Shown one piece after another: positions 55,533 to 64,000 of a stretch of 64,000 bases of DNA. Source of the stretch: Streptomyces albogriseolus (GTDB taxonomy: Bacteria; Actinomycetota; Actinomycetes; Streptomycetales; Streptomycetaceae); the NCBI GenBank assembly GCA_014650475.1, contig BMVA01000004.1, positions 372,001-436,000 on the forward strand. Direction: 5' to 3'. A program made the translations under genes and the position numbers. The notes beneath the pieces are model-generated. The model did not search any database and had not been told where the DNA came from. It saw only the letters and a list, made by a program, of their open reading frames with translations. The stretch's first letter is position 1. The number at the start of each line of letters is the position of its first letter.

Positions 55533-56327
55533 TCAGACTGCTGACCGGAAGGCGGGCAGGTAGCCGCTCGACTGGCCGGCGGCCTTCGGGTGGTAGGAGT
55601 TGCCGATCGGGAAGGTGACGCTGTGCAGCCAGGCGTCGCCCGAGCAGAGTTCGTGTCCGGTGAACTCGTCCACCACGCTGGAGTAGGCGAAGCCGGCGTT
55701 GGCGGCCCGCTTGGCGATCACCCCGTTCAGCACGTCACCGGCGTTGTTGATCGCGGAGCGCTCGGTCTCGCTCAGGCCCGCGATGCAGCTGCCCGACAGC
55801 TTGTAGAAACGCGGGTAGCCGAGGACGACCACGCGTGCCTGCGGGGAGCGGGACCGGATGCCGGAGTACAGCGAGTCGAGCTTGCCCGGGAGGGTGTTCT
55901 GCATCTGCGAGACGGCGGTGTCGACCCGGGAGACGCAGGTGGCCTCGCTCTGCAGCACGCAGGTCTGCATGACGTCCGCGAAGCCGACGTCGTTGCCGCC
56001 CGCGGTGACGCTCACGAGGGTCGTGGAGGAGGACAGTGCGCCCAGCTGGGTGGAGGACACACTCGTCGTCGTCGCGCCCGAGCAGGCGACGAACTTGAAC
56101 GACGCCGGAGCGTTGGCGTTCTTCCAGAGCTGGGGGTAGGCGGCGGTGCTGCGCTTGCAGTCACCGCTCTCGGAGGTGTAGCTGCCGGCGCCCACACCGG
56201 AGGAGTAGGAGTCGCCGAGCGCCACGTAGTTGTGGCCGGCGGCGGTGGCGGGCTGGGCGAGGCCGAGTACGGTCGCCACACCCAGGACGAGGGTGGCGAG
56301 AGTTGTTCCCAGGGAGCGCGTTGACAC
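55533..56327 (-). CDS. Secreted SGNH-family esterase/lipase
   Basis: A 264-residue secreted hydrolase with signal peptide to about residue 30. Block I GDSYSSG (nucleophile S40), block III TAGGND, and block V SYHPKAAGQ with the catalytic H246 fit GDSL/SGNH lipases of Streptomyces such as the SCO1725-type esterases. Six cysteines, paired as in those enzymes, are present. The GTG start at 56327 follows AGGGCGG loosely. Confidence 0.9.
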   Translation of the reverse strand: MSTRSLGTTLATLVLGVATVLGLAQPATAAGHNYVALGDSYSSGVGAGSYTSESGDCKRSTAAYPQLWKNANAPASFKFVACSGATTTSVSSTQLGALSSSTTLVSVTAGGNDVGFADVMQTCVLQSEATCVSRVDTAVSQMQNTLPGKLDSLYSGIRSRSPQARVVVLGYPRFYKLSGSCIAGLSETERSAINNAGDVLNGVIAKRAANAGFAYSSVVDEFTGHELCSGDAWLHSVTFPIGNSYHPKAAGQSSGYLPAFRSAV

Positions 56328-56578
56328 GTGTATCCGCCCTTCACGACGAAACTCGCGACGGTAGTTGAGGGAGCAACATGGGTTGTAGCAGGGCCGAATA
56401 CCGCTCGGTAACTACCGGTCGGAAAGTCTTCCGTAATGACCCGAATACTGATTTCGCCGAACCAGCTCCGCGCGTAGATAAACTCCAGATAGGCCATGTT
56501 CACGTCAAGTTGATGGCGTGAAACCGATGCCGGGTCACGCCTCGCGCGACCCGGCTCGGTGTCCTCGGCCGGCCCCGT

Positions 56579-59500
56579 TCAGCCGTCGTCCTCCTGCCGG
56601 GGCGGGGGCATGAGAAGGCGCCGGGAGCCGGCCGCGCGCGTGATCGCCGACTCGACCGCCGCGATGCGGTCGCCGAGCAGGGCGAGGGCGGACACCGCGC
56701 GGGCGAGGGCGTCGTCGTCGGGACCGCCCAGGGTGAGCGTGCGGACGTGAGCCGCTTTCACCTCCGCCCAGCGGGCCGCCTGTTCGGACGTGAGCGTGCC
56801 CCGCAGCTCTGCGAGCTTCAGCAGGTTCGCCTCGGCGCCGGTGGTGAGGGTCTGGGCCTCGGCCGCGTAGTGGTCCTCGACGACGGCGGACAGCTCCGCG
56901 TCGTTCATCACGGGCTGGATCCGCTGCGCGATCTTGTTCATGTTGCGGTACGAGCCCTGGAGCAAGAACGGCGGCTCGGTACGGGCGTGGTCGGAGCGGG
57001 CCGCGGACGCGATGTAGGCCGCGTTGACCGCGAGGACCGTGCGACGGGCGGTGAGCAGATGCCGCAACACCGCCAGCACGCGGTCGAGTTCGGTCGGCGC
57101 GTACGGGTGGAGCAGGCGGTCCGGGCGGGCCGTCGGGTCGTCCGAGGCGAGCCGGATCAGCTGGTCCAGGTCGGCGCGGTCGCGTCCGGCGAGCGGCGCG
57201 AGCACCGGGTTCGCGGTGAGCGCGTTCTCGACGAAGCTGAGCGCGAAGACCTCCTCCTTGCCGGTGAGGACGTCGCCCAGGTTCCACACGTCGGCCCGGT
57301 TGGCGAGCATGTCGGGGATGCGGAAGACCTCGCCGGACTCGGTGTAGGGGTTGCCGGCCATGCACACCGCGAACCGCTTGCCGCGCAGGTCGTAGGTGCG
57401 CGGCTCGCCCTGCCACACGCCCTCCACCCGGCGGGTGGCGTCGCACAGCGGAATGAACTTCTGGAGCAGTCCGGGCGAGGTGTGCTGGATGTCGTCCAGG
57501 TACAGCAGGGTGTTGCTGCCCGCCGCCAGCGCGAAGTTGATCTTCTCGACCTCCTGGCGGGCGGTGGCGTCCGGGGCCTCGGCCGGGTCGAGCGAGGTGA
57601 CGCCGTGGCCCAGCGCGGGGCCGCTGATCCGCACCAGGACCAGGCCGAGGCGGTGGGCGACGTACTCCATCAGGGTCGTCTTGCCGTAGCCGGGCGGGGA
57701 CAGGAGCAGCAGCAGACCGCCGGCGCCGGTGCGGGCGGACTCGCCCGTGGTGCCGAGCTGCTTGGCGAGGCTGTCGCCGATCAGCGGCAGGTACACCTCG
57801 TCGACCAGCCGGTTGCGGACGAACGACGCCGTCACCCGCGGCCGGTGGTCGTCCAGGCGCAGCCGGGTCCGCTCGGCGGTGACGAGGGCCGCGCGGCGCC
57901 GCTGGAAGGCGCGGAAGGCGGGCGCCTCGCGCGCACGGAAATCCCCGGTGCGGGCGAGGAACTCGTCCAGGCGGAGGGTGAGCCGGCGGTCGGTGATGCG
58001 CGGGTGAGTGGAGACCAGGCCCTCGACGGTGACGCTGAGGGGCGCGTCCGACGCGTGGCGGGGCGCGTCCGGGCACAGCTCGGCGGCCGCGGCCTCCGCG
58101 AGGTCCCCGGGGTCCGCCTCCTCCCCGGACGCCCGCGTGTACGCGGTGAGCCACGCCTCGACGAGCTGCCTGCGCGCGCCCAGGTCGCCGAGGCCCGTGA
58201 GGTCCTCGTCGTACCCCTCACCGGCGACCGTGCGGCGGAAGGTGTCGAGCAGGGAGCGCGCACGGGCGCTGATCACGAACCCCTCGGGCCCGGTGGTGAG
58301 TTCGTCGAAGAGGTACGCGGCGCACGCCTCCGGGCGGACCGGCGCGTCCAGGTCCCACTCCCCCACCGCGCGGGCGAGTTCGTCCCGCAGCGCGTCCAGC
58401 GCGGGCGGCGCCCCGAAGGCGTCCCGGACCCGGGCCAGCGAACGGGAGCGGGTCGTCCACTCGGCGCGCTCCTGCTCCGTCGTGCCGTGCGCCCAGAACA
58501 GCAGGGCGTGGGCGCGGGCCGCGGAGGCGTGGCGCAGGGTGCCGGCGCCGTCGGACAGCGGGAGCAGGGCGGTGAGGATCGCGGTGGCGTCGTGGTCGTG
58601 CACACCCCGCTCGTAGCCCTCGTCGTACGCCTCCTCGGCGGCCGTGCGGACCAGGGCGGGGAGGTCGTCGGCCCCGGCGAGCGCGTCCGGGCCGTGCTCG
58701 TGCAGCAGCCGGGCGGCGAGGTGTTCGGCACGGGCGACCCGCGGCGACTCGGACGGCAGGCGCCGGTCCCACAGCGGGCGGTCGGCGAGCAGGGCCGGGT
58801 CGGTGACGGGGGCGCGGTAGTCGGTGCCGGTGAGGGCGAGGGCGAGGGCGTCGTCGTGCGGGACGACGGTGAGGTCGAAGGGCTGGGTGGAGACGGCGAA
58901 GCGGTGGGCGCCCAGACGGATGGCGCGGCCGCCGTCGGCGTAGAGGTCGGTGCGGTCGCGCAGGGCGCGGGCGGCCTCCTCGCGGGCGGAGCGCAGCTTG
59001 CCGTCGAGCTCCTCGGCGCGCACCCGGTCGCCGAGGGAGCGCAGCTCGTCTGCGCTGCGGCGGACCTTGGCGACCAGCGGGTCGGAGGCGAAGTAGGTGC
59101 TCACCGCGTCGGCGTCGGCGAGCGCGGCGCTGCGGCGGGCGACCGTCTCCAGCACCCGCTCGGCGGCGGAGGCGAGCTGTCCGGCGCGCCGGGCGCGGGC
59201 GTCGGTGAGGCTCTGCTTGCGGGCGGAGAACGCGTCGTGGATCTCGGTGCGCTTGTCGGCGAGTTCGCCGAGGACGTCGTCGAACTCCGCGTACCTGGAC
59301 TCCAGTTCCTCGAGCTGGGCGAGGACGCGGGCGAGCTGGTCGTCGCAGGCGTCCGGGTCGCCGGCCGCGGCGAGGGCGCCGGTGACGGTCTGGCCGAGCA
59401 GGGTCAGCTCGGCGGCGAGCCCGGCGCGCGCCTCCCGGTCGCGCAGGGCCCTGCACCGGGCGTCGAGGGTGGCGCGGGCGCGGTTGACGCCGCCGAGGGC

Positions 59501-61546
59501 GTCGGCGACGCGCTCAAGGACGCCGGTGCGGACGGTGGCGTCGGCGATGTCGAGCCCGGCGACCACCTCGGTCACCGTGCGCAGCCCGTCGGCGAGTTCG
59601 CCGAGCCGGGCGGTGAGCGGGGCGGCCTGGGCGGTGGTGGTGACCGCCTCGATGCCGGCGTGCAGCCTCTCCAGGCCGGTGTGGTGGGCGGCGAAGGCGT
59701 CCTCGCGGGTCAGGAACGCTACGGCGCGCTGCCCGAAGGACGCGAGGTCGCTCTCGGCCTCGGCGGCGAGCGCGTCGATGCGCCCGTGGTCCGCGTACCG
59801 CATCTCCTTCAGGGTCAGCAGGTGGCCCTGGGCCTGGCGGAGTTCGGTGAGGCCGCGCACCCAGGCGGCGGCCTCGCGGGGCTGTTCGCCCCGCAGCCGG
59901 CGCACCACGGCTGCGATCCGTTCGGCGGCCTCGTCGAGCGCCCCGGCCGCCCGGCGGGTGAGGTCGGTGACCGTCTCGAACTCGGCGAGCACCTGCGCGG
60001 CGGTCGCGCGCACCTCCTCCAGCGGGGAGCGCAGGTCGCCGACCTCGGGGTCGCCCAGCCAGTGGTGGGTGTCCAGGGCGCGCACGCAGGCGGCGGCGAG
60101 GGTCGCGTAGATCTCGGCGGTGGGGGCGGTCTCGGCGGCGGCGCGGGCCAGCGACAGGCAGTCGGAGACGCCGCGCACCAGGTCGGCGTTGCCCACCCGG
60201 GCCAGCGGCCCCTCCCCCACGGGCCGCGCGGCGGCGCGGGCGTCGGACAGGTACGGCGTGTCCCACTGCCGCACGGGGTGCACGCGGGCGGGTTCGTCGC
60301 CCTCGGGGCGCAGCAGGGTGAGGCGCCCGTCGTCGAAGAGGGCCCAGCCGTGGCAGGCCATCGGGGTGGCCACGGCCTCGCGGATCTGGTTGTAGGAGAG
60401 CAGCAGGGCGCGTCCGCGCGCGGGCGCGTGGAAGGCGTAGAGCACGTCCTCGCCGTACGGGGAGCGCACCTCCCGCTCGAACTCCATGCCCTCGGTGTCG
60501 AGGTCGTAGGTCTTGTGGCTGCCTGCGGCGAGGCAGTAGCCGCCGGGGAAGACGATGCCCTGGTCCTCGGGCAGCCGGCGGCAGCCCTGGCCGATGCCGT
60601 CGAGGCGGACGACGGTGCGGGTGAGGGTGTTGAAGACCAGATGGCGGTGTGCGGTCTCCTTGTAGGGGAGGATCCGCAGCAGGATCAGCGGGCCGACGCG
60701 GGCATGGGCGATGTCGGCGTCGGCGAGGGACTGCAAAGGCTCGTCGACGGGCTCGCTGTGGATGCCGTCGGGCGTGCCGGTGTCGTTCTCCGCCTTGACG
60801 GTGAGGGTGCCGCCGAGGGTGTCGACGAACACCTCTCCCCGCACGGAGACGTGCGGGTGGCGGCCGAGGACGTGGTCCTCGCGGGTGGCGGGCGTCCAGG
60901 TGAGGCCGGCGGGCGGGACGCGCGCGTGGTCACGGTCGCCGCGGGCGTCGAGGAAGGCGGCCTGGCCGTCCTCGGAGACCGCCCAGCGCAGGACGCGGAT
61001 GTCGCCGGGCTTCTCGCCGGTCTGGAAGACGGCGAGCAGCGTGCCCTCGACGCGGCGCAGCCGCAGCAGGCGGGCCTGCCGGTAGTAGCGGTGCAGGGCG
61101 GCGAACTCCCGCTGGAACGCGGGGTCGTCGAGCAGGCCGGGCACGGCGTCCTCGGGCAGCCGGTTCAGGTCGCGGTCGTGTGCGGCGAGGACGTCGCCCA
61201 CGGTGATGTCCCGCTCCGGGCGGGGGCGGGTCTCGTAGCCGAAGAGCAGCACGTCGCCGACGGCGACGACGTCGCGGGGCACGGCGGTGCGCCCGGTGCG
61301 CAGCCGCTCGGTGCCGGTGAGGCGCAGCTCGGGCGCGCCGAACTCCTCGGCCCGGCGCCGGTTCAGCGCCTCGGCGCGGCGGGCGAGTTCACGGGCGCGG
61401 TCGGTGAGGCGGTCGCGCAGCACCTGGTAGGCGCCGCCGTCGACCGCCGCGCCGGGCCGCCGCGGAGCGGTGTCCGCGGCGGACGCGTCCGGGGCGGCGC
61501 CGGGGCGGGCGCCGTCGTGGATGGGCTCGTGGGTGCCGGTGGTCAT
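56579..61546 (-). CDS. Giant DUF3686 AAA ATPase, partner of a flotillin
   Basis: A 1655-residue ATPase. The N-terminal half (about 30-560) is a DUF3686-like beta-rich region (VGDVLLFGYETRPRPERDI ... FPGGYCLAAGSHKTYDLDTE). The middle (about 560-900) has long helical, coiled-coil-prone segments. The C-terminal part has an AAA core: Walker A SPPGYGKTTL near 1285, Walker B NTLLYLDDIQH near 1347, then arginine-rich elements. ATG 61546 follows AGAGG. Such proteins are often called DNA-repair ATPases, on little evidence. It lies 70 bases downstream of a flotillin gene in the same orientation, so they are probably cotranscribed. Proposed role: membrane-linked remodelling under stress (inference). Confidence 0.85.
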   Translation of the reverse strand: MTTGTHEPIHDGARPGAAPDASAADTAPRRPGAAVDGGAYQVLRDRLTDRARELARRAEALNRRRAEEFGAPELRLTGTERLRTGRTAVPRDVVAVGDVLLFGYETRPRPERDITVGDVLAAHDRDLNRLPEDAVPGLLDDPAFQREFAALHRYYRQARLLRLRRVEGTLLAVFQTGEKPGDIRVLRWAVSEDGQAAFLDARGDRDHARVPPAGLTWTPATREDHVLGRHPHVSVRGEVFVDTLGGTLTVKAENDTGTPDGIHSEPVDEPLQSLADADIAHARVGPLILLRILPYKETAHRHLVFNTLTRTVVRLDGIGQGCRRLPEDQGIVFPGGYCLAAGSHKTYDLDTEGMEFEREVRSPYGEDVLYAFHAPARGRALLLSYNQIREAVATPMACHGWALFDDGRLTLLRPEGDEPARVHPVRQWDTPYLSDARAAARPVGEGPLARVGNADLVRGVSDCLSLARAAAETAPTAEIYATLAAACVRALDTHHWLGDPEVGDLRSPLEEVRATAAQVLAEFETVTDLTRRAAGALDEAAERIAAVVRRLRGEQPREAAAWVRGLTELRQAQGHLLTLKEMRYADHGRIDALAAEAESDLASFGQRAVAFLTREDAFAAHHTGLERLHAGIEAVTTTAQAAPLTARLGELADGLRTVTEVVAGLDIADATVRTGVLERVADALGGVNRARATLDARCRALRDREARAGLAAELTLLGQTVTGALAAAGDPDACDDQLARVLAQLEELESRYAEFDDVLGELADKRTEIHDAFSARKQSLTDARARRAGQLASAAERVLETVARRSAALADADAVSTYFASDPLVAKVRRSADELRSLGDRVRAEELDGKLRSAREEAARALRDRTDLYADGGRAIRLGAHRFAVSTQPFDLTVVPHDDALALALTGTDYRAPVTDPALLADRPLWDRRLPSESPRVARAEHLAARLLHEHGPDALAGADDLPALVRTAAEEAYDEGYERGVHDHDATAILTALLPLSDGAGTLRHASAARAHALLFWAHGTTEQERAEWTTRSRSLARVRDAFGAPPALDALRDELARAVGEWDLDAPVRPEACAAYLFDELTTGPEGFVISARARSLLDTFRRTVAGEGYDEDLTGLGDLGARRQLVEAWLTAYTRASGEEADPGDLAEAAAAELCPDAPRHASDAPLSVTVEGLVSTHPRITDRRLTLRLDEFLARTGDFRAREAPAFRAFQRRRAALVTAERTRLRLDDHRPRVTASFVRNRLVDEVYLPLIGDSLAKQLGTTGESARTGAGGLLLLLSPPGYGKTTLMEYVAHRLGLVLVRISGPALGHGVTSLDPAEAPDATARQEVEKINFALAAGSNTLLYLDDIQHTSPGLLQKFIPLCDATRRVEGVWQGEPRTYDLRGKRFAVCMAGNPYTESGEVFRIPDMLANRADVWNLGDVLTGKEEVFALSFVENALTANPVLAPLAGRDRADLDQLIRLASDDPTARPDRLLHPYAPTELDRVLAVLRHLLTARRTVLAVNAAYIASAARSDHARTEPPFLLQGSYRNMNKIAQRIQPVMNDAELSAVVEDHYAAEAQTLTTGAEANLLKLAELRGTLTSEQAARWAEVKAAHVRTLTLGGPDDDALARAVSALALLGDRIAAVESAITRAAGSRRLLMPPPRQEDDG

Positions 61547-61616
61547 GGCTGCCTCTCGGAAGGGAGCCGGCCGGGAGCCGCCGTCCCCTGTGCGGCGGCT
61601 CCCGGCCGGGTGGTGG

Positions 61617-63662
61617 TCAGGCCCTGGCACGGCCGTTCAGCACGGCCAGCGGAGTGTCCGCCAGACCCAACTCACCCGCCTTGTCGAGCAGTTGCTTGAC
61701 CTGCCCGGTGTTCTCGCCGCCCTGCCTCATCAGCTTCGTCAGCAGCGCGGAGACCGTGAGGTTCCGCACGTCGGAGGTGGAGACGGAGCCGAGCATCCGG
61801 CTCAGGTCGTCGGTGAAGCTCGCGGAGCCGTCCAGCCAGGGCCCGGCGAGGGCCTGCGCGGTCTCGGAGTGCTTCATGAAGCCGTCCACGCCCTTGCCGA
61901 GCGAGATGGACGACACCAGGCGGTCGAAGAACACCGAGTCCCCGCCGACGATGTGGATGTCCGCGTTCTCCAGGCCCGTGGCGAGCACGGTGGCCTGCGC
62001 CTCCGCGACCTGCCGCTGCACGTCCAGTCCGGCCAGCCGGACGTCCTTCTCGGCCTCAAGGCGCAGGCGGTACTCCTCGTGACCGCGGGACGCCTCGTCG
62101 AGTGCGGCCATCGCCGCGGCCTTCTCGGTGAGGCCGGCCGCCTCGGCGCGCAGCCTGCCGGAGATGGCCTCCGCCTCGGCGACCGCCTTGGCGCGGGCGC
62201 CCTCGGCCTCCGCGCGCAGCCGGGCCTCGGTGGCCCCGGCCTCGGCGCGGCCGGCCTTCTCGATGACCTCGGCCTCCTTGTCGCGCACCTGGACGGCGGC
62301 GAGACCCTCGGCCGCGGACTCCGCCTGGACGCCCTCCGCGAGGCGGAGCTTGGCCTTGGCGTCCAGGTCGGCCGTCTTCAACCGGGCCTCGGCGAGGGTG
62401 AGTTCCTCGGCGGCGCGGTGCGCGGCGGCCTGTTCGGCGGCCTCGGCCGCCTTGATGTCCTTGACCAGCTTCTCCTGCGCCTCGGCCTCCGCCGCGATGA
62501 TCACGGCCTGACGCCGGCGCTCCGCCTCCTCGACGGCCCGCAGCTTCTTGATGGACTCCTCCTGCTCGGCGACCGTGCGGTCCACCGCGACGCGCTCGCG
62601 GACGACCTCGGCGATCTCCCGCTTCTCCGCCTCGACCTCCTTGTCGGCGGCGATGCGGGTCAACGAGGTCTCCCGCTCCCGGGCGATGACCTCCAGCAGG
62701 CGGTCCTTCTCGATGCGCTCGCTCTCCACCGCGATGACCCGCTCGCGGTTCTTGGCGGCGACGGCGACCTCGCGGGCCTGGTTCTCCCGCTGCACGCCGA
62801 GCTGTTCCTCGGTGCGCAGGAAGGCGCTCTGCGCCCGCAGCCGCTCCTCCTCGACCACCCGCGCGGTCTCCGCCTCCTCGCGGGCCCGCACGGTCTCGAT
62901 CTCCCGCCTCTGCTTGATCTCCGCGTCGGCCTGCCGGCGCTGGAGCTCCAGGATCGCCTCGCGTGCGTCGACGTCCTGCCGGGTGATCTCCTTCTCCTCG
63001 TTGCGCTGCGCCTCGTTGGTGCGGACGTGCTCCACCGCGGTCAGCTCGGTGATCTTGCGGATGCCCTGGGCGTCGAGGACGTTGCCGGGGTCGAGCTGGC
63101 TGAGCGGCGTCTGCTCCAGGTAGTCGATCGCGGCGTCCTCGAGGTGGTAGCCGTTCAGGTCGACGCCGATGACCTCGATGATGCGGTACCGCAGTTCCTC
63201 GCGTTTGGTGTAGAGGTCGGTGAAGTCCAGCTGCTTGCCGACGGTCTTCAGCGCCTCGGAGAACTTGGCGTGGAACAGCTCCTGGAGCGTGTCGCGGTCG
63301 CTGGCGCGGGCGGTGCCGACGGCCTGGGCGACCTTGATGACGTCCTCGACGGTCTTGCTGACCTTGACGAAGAACGTGATGCGGATGTCCGCGCGGATGT
63401 TGTCCCGGCAGATCAGTCCTTCCTTGCCGGCGCGGGTGATCTCGATGGTCTTCACCGAGATGTCCATCACCTCGGCCTTGTGCAGCACGGGCAGCACGAC
63501 CGAGCCGGTGAAGGTCACGTCGACCTTGCGGAGCTTGGAGACGATCAGCGCCTTGCCCTGTTCCACCTTGCGGAACAGTTTGGTGACGAGCAGCAGACCG
63601 ATGAGCACGAGCAACAGGGCGGCGCCGACGAGTACGGCGATGCCCACGGTGGCGGCATCCAT
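61617..63662 (-). CDS. Flotillin-like SPFH protein
   Basis: A 681-residue membrane scaffold. One N-terminal membrane segment (residues 5-27), an SPFH domain (about 30-215, EQGKALIVSKLRKVDVTFTG ... HLEDAAIDYLEQTPLSQLDP), a long Ala/Glu coiled coil (about 215-560) and a C-terminal conserved end. It resembles YqiK/FloT-type flotillins that organise membrane microdomains. AGAAGG precedes ATG 63662, spacing eight to nine. The giant AAA ATPase follows 70 bases downstream. Here the usual NfeD-like partner is not seen in the window, though it could lie elsewhere. Confidence 0.92.
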   Translation of the reverse strand: MDAATVGIAVLVGAALLLVLIGLLLVTKLFRKVEQGKALIVSKLRKVDVTFTGSVVLPVLHKAEVMDISVKTIEITRAGKEGLICRDNIRADIRITFFVKVSKTVEDVIKVAQAVGTARASDRDTLQELFHAKFSEALKTVGKQLDFTDLYTKREELRYRIIEVIGVDLNGYHLEDAAIDYLEQTPLSQLDPGNVLDAQGIRKITELTAVEHVRTNEAQRNEEKEITRQDVDAREAILELQRRQADAEIKQRREIETVRAREEAETARVVEEERLRAQSAFLRTEEQLGVQRENQAREVAVAAKNRERVIAVESERIEKDRLLEVIARERETSLTRIAADKEVEAEKREIAEVVRERVAVDRTVAEQEESIKKLRAVEEAERRRQAVIIAAEAEAQEKLVKDIKAAEAAEQAAAHRAAEELTLAEARLKTADLDAKAKLRLAEGVQAESAAEGLAAVQVRDKEAEVIEKAGRAEAGATEARLRAEAEGARAKAVAEAEAISGRLRAEAAGLTEKAAAMAALDEASRGHEEYRLRLEAEKDVRLAGLDVQRQVAEAQATVLATGLENADIHIVGGDSVFFDRLVSSISLGKGVDGFMKHSETAQALAGPWLDGSASFTDDLSRMLGSVSTSDVRNLTVSALLTKLMRQGGENTGQVKQLLDKAGELGLADTPLAVLNGRARA

Positions 63663-63828
63663 GGGACACGTCCTTCTGGGCTGACTTACGGGCAGAAGTC
63701 GGATGTGTGCGGCGTCTCGCGGGCGAGGGCCTCAAAGCGGTGGGGGCCTCGCGCCGGGCGAGGCGGTGACGTCGGATCCCGTCGTCGCGTGCGACGGCCG
63801 ATGCCGTAGGGCGGCACCGCTCCCCTCC

Positions 63829-63870
63829 GGTTCCGGTGCCGGACGCCTGCCGGTGTCCGGCACCGGAACC
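63829..63870. other. Strong 16-pair hairpin in the flotillin upstream region
   Basis: GGTTCCGGTGCCGGAC pairs perfectly with GTCCGGCACCGGAACC around a ten-base loop. It lies about 170 bases upstream of the flotillin start and 86 bases before the next plus-strand start, so it is not a terminator of either gene inside the window. It might be part of a leader or a protein-binding site. Confidence 0.55.
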
Positions 63871-63921
63871 TCCGCAGTGCTCCCCGCGAGCCATGCTGCA
63901 CGGCCCGCCCCGCACCGCGCA

Positions 63922-63938
63922 TTGCCGGATTCCGGCAA
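63922..63938. promoter_or_regulatory. Palindrome TTGCCGGATTCCGGCAA
   Basis: Perfect eight-base arms around a single T, 18 bases before the partial plus-strand gene at the right edge. Size and location fit a repressor operator overlapping its promoter. Confidence 0.5.
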
Positions 63939-63956
63939 AGTTCACTAGGGTCTGCA

Positions 63957-64000
63957 TGCCGGTGAGCCGCCATGAACGCATCAGGACCGCGTCAGGGAGT
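63957..64000 (+). CDS. Start of a plus-strand gene, too short to identify
   Basis: ATG 63957 opens MPVSRHERIRTASGS and continues past the edge. TAGGGT a few bases upstream could be a -10 element, giving a leaderless transcript, with the 17-base palindrome just before it. A regulator-like start is possible; 14 codons do not allow a call. Confidence 0.3.

Noticed and set aside
56747-61699. Plus-strand open frame of 1650 codons opposite the giant ATPase
   Set aside because: Antisense shadow; composition is the mirror of the real gene.

Overview
The window reads as chromosomal DNA of a Streptomyces. G+C is very high and coding bias is strong in third codon positions. GTG starts are common, and many genes overlap by four bases (GTGA or ATGA). 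The gene stock is also typical: LuxR-type ATPase regulator, RsbW-like anti-sigma kinase, PP2C phosphatase, DUF4236, DUF397, Tat-exported hydrolase. Aconitase lies next to an HTH-MurA fusion gene, an arrangement I associate with Streptomyces chromosomes. No rRNA, tRNA, CRISPR array or intact insertion sequence was seen.

Layout. 0-8 kb: a glucuronoxylan-use locus. Two sugar permeases, a lipoprotein binding protein, a GH39 beta-xylosidase, a YesL-like membrane protein and the start of a GH67 alpha-glucuronidase form one coupled minus-strand operon. A CE7 acetyl-xylan esterase diverges from it across a region with xylan-type and LacI-type operator sequences. 8-14 kb: aconitase, an aminoglycoside-phosphotransferase-fold protein, DUF4236 and an HTH-MurA fusion; aconitase and the fusion share a dyad operator. 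14-31 kb: a poor stretch with a broken small gene, then a hydrolase with a fascin-like tail, a LuxR regulator, an anti-sigma kinase, a subtilisin with P-domain, a pyruvate-oxidase-like enzyme, a PP2C phosphatase, a methyltransferase, OsmC, and a DUF485/SSS symporter pair. 31-38 kb: a reductase-like protein, a DUF397 remnant, a hemerythrin/flavin-oxidoreductase operon with a TetR gene, a patch of decayed genes, and an ECF41-type sigma factor with an NDH-2-like oxidoreductase. 38-45 kb: a conflict-type locus in which a small protein and a membrane NACHT ATPase share a short sequence tag, followed by a long SUKH protein. 46-55 kb: a metal-uptake island, with a five-gene ABC transporter under a Nur-like nickel box (so probably nikABCDE) back to back with a cobalt ECF transporter (cbiMNQO) under a cobalamin riboswitch. 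55-64 kb: a secreted LAS-type peptidase-like protein, an SGNH esterase, and a flotillin/giant AAA ATPase pair.

How the genes work together. The first operon should import aldouronates (methylglucuronate-substituted xylo-oligosaccharides) and cut them inside the cell, while the esterase removes acetyl groups. The metal island pairs a nickel importer with a cobalt importer, each controlled by its own metal or cofactor signal. The NACHT locus and the flotillin-ATPase pair are the least understood systems here and the best candidates for new biology. All functional statements rest on recognition of motifs and gene context by eye; no search was run.
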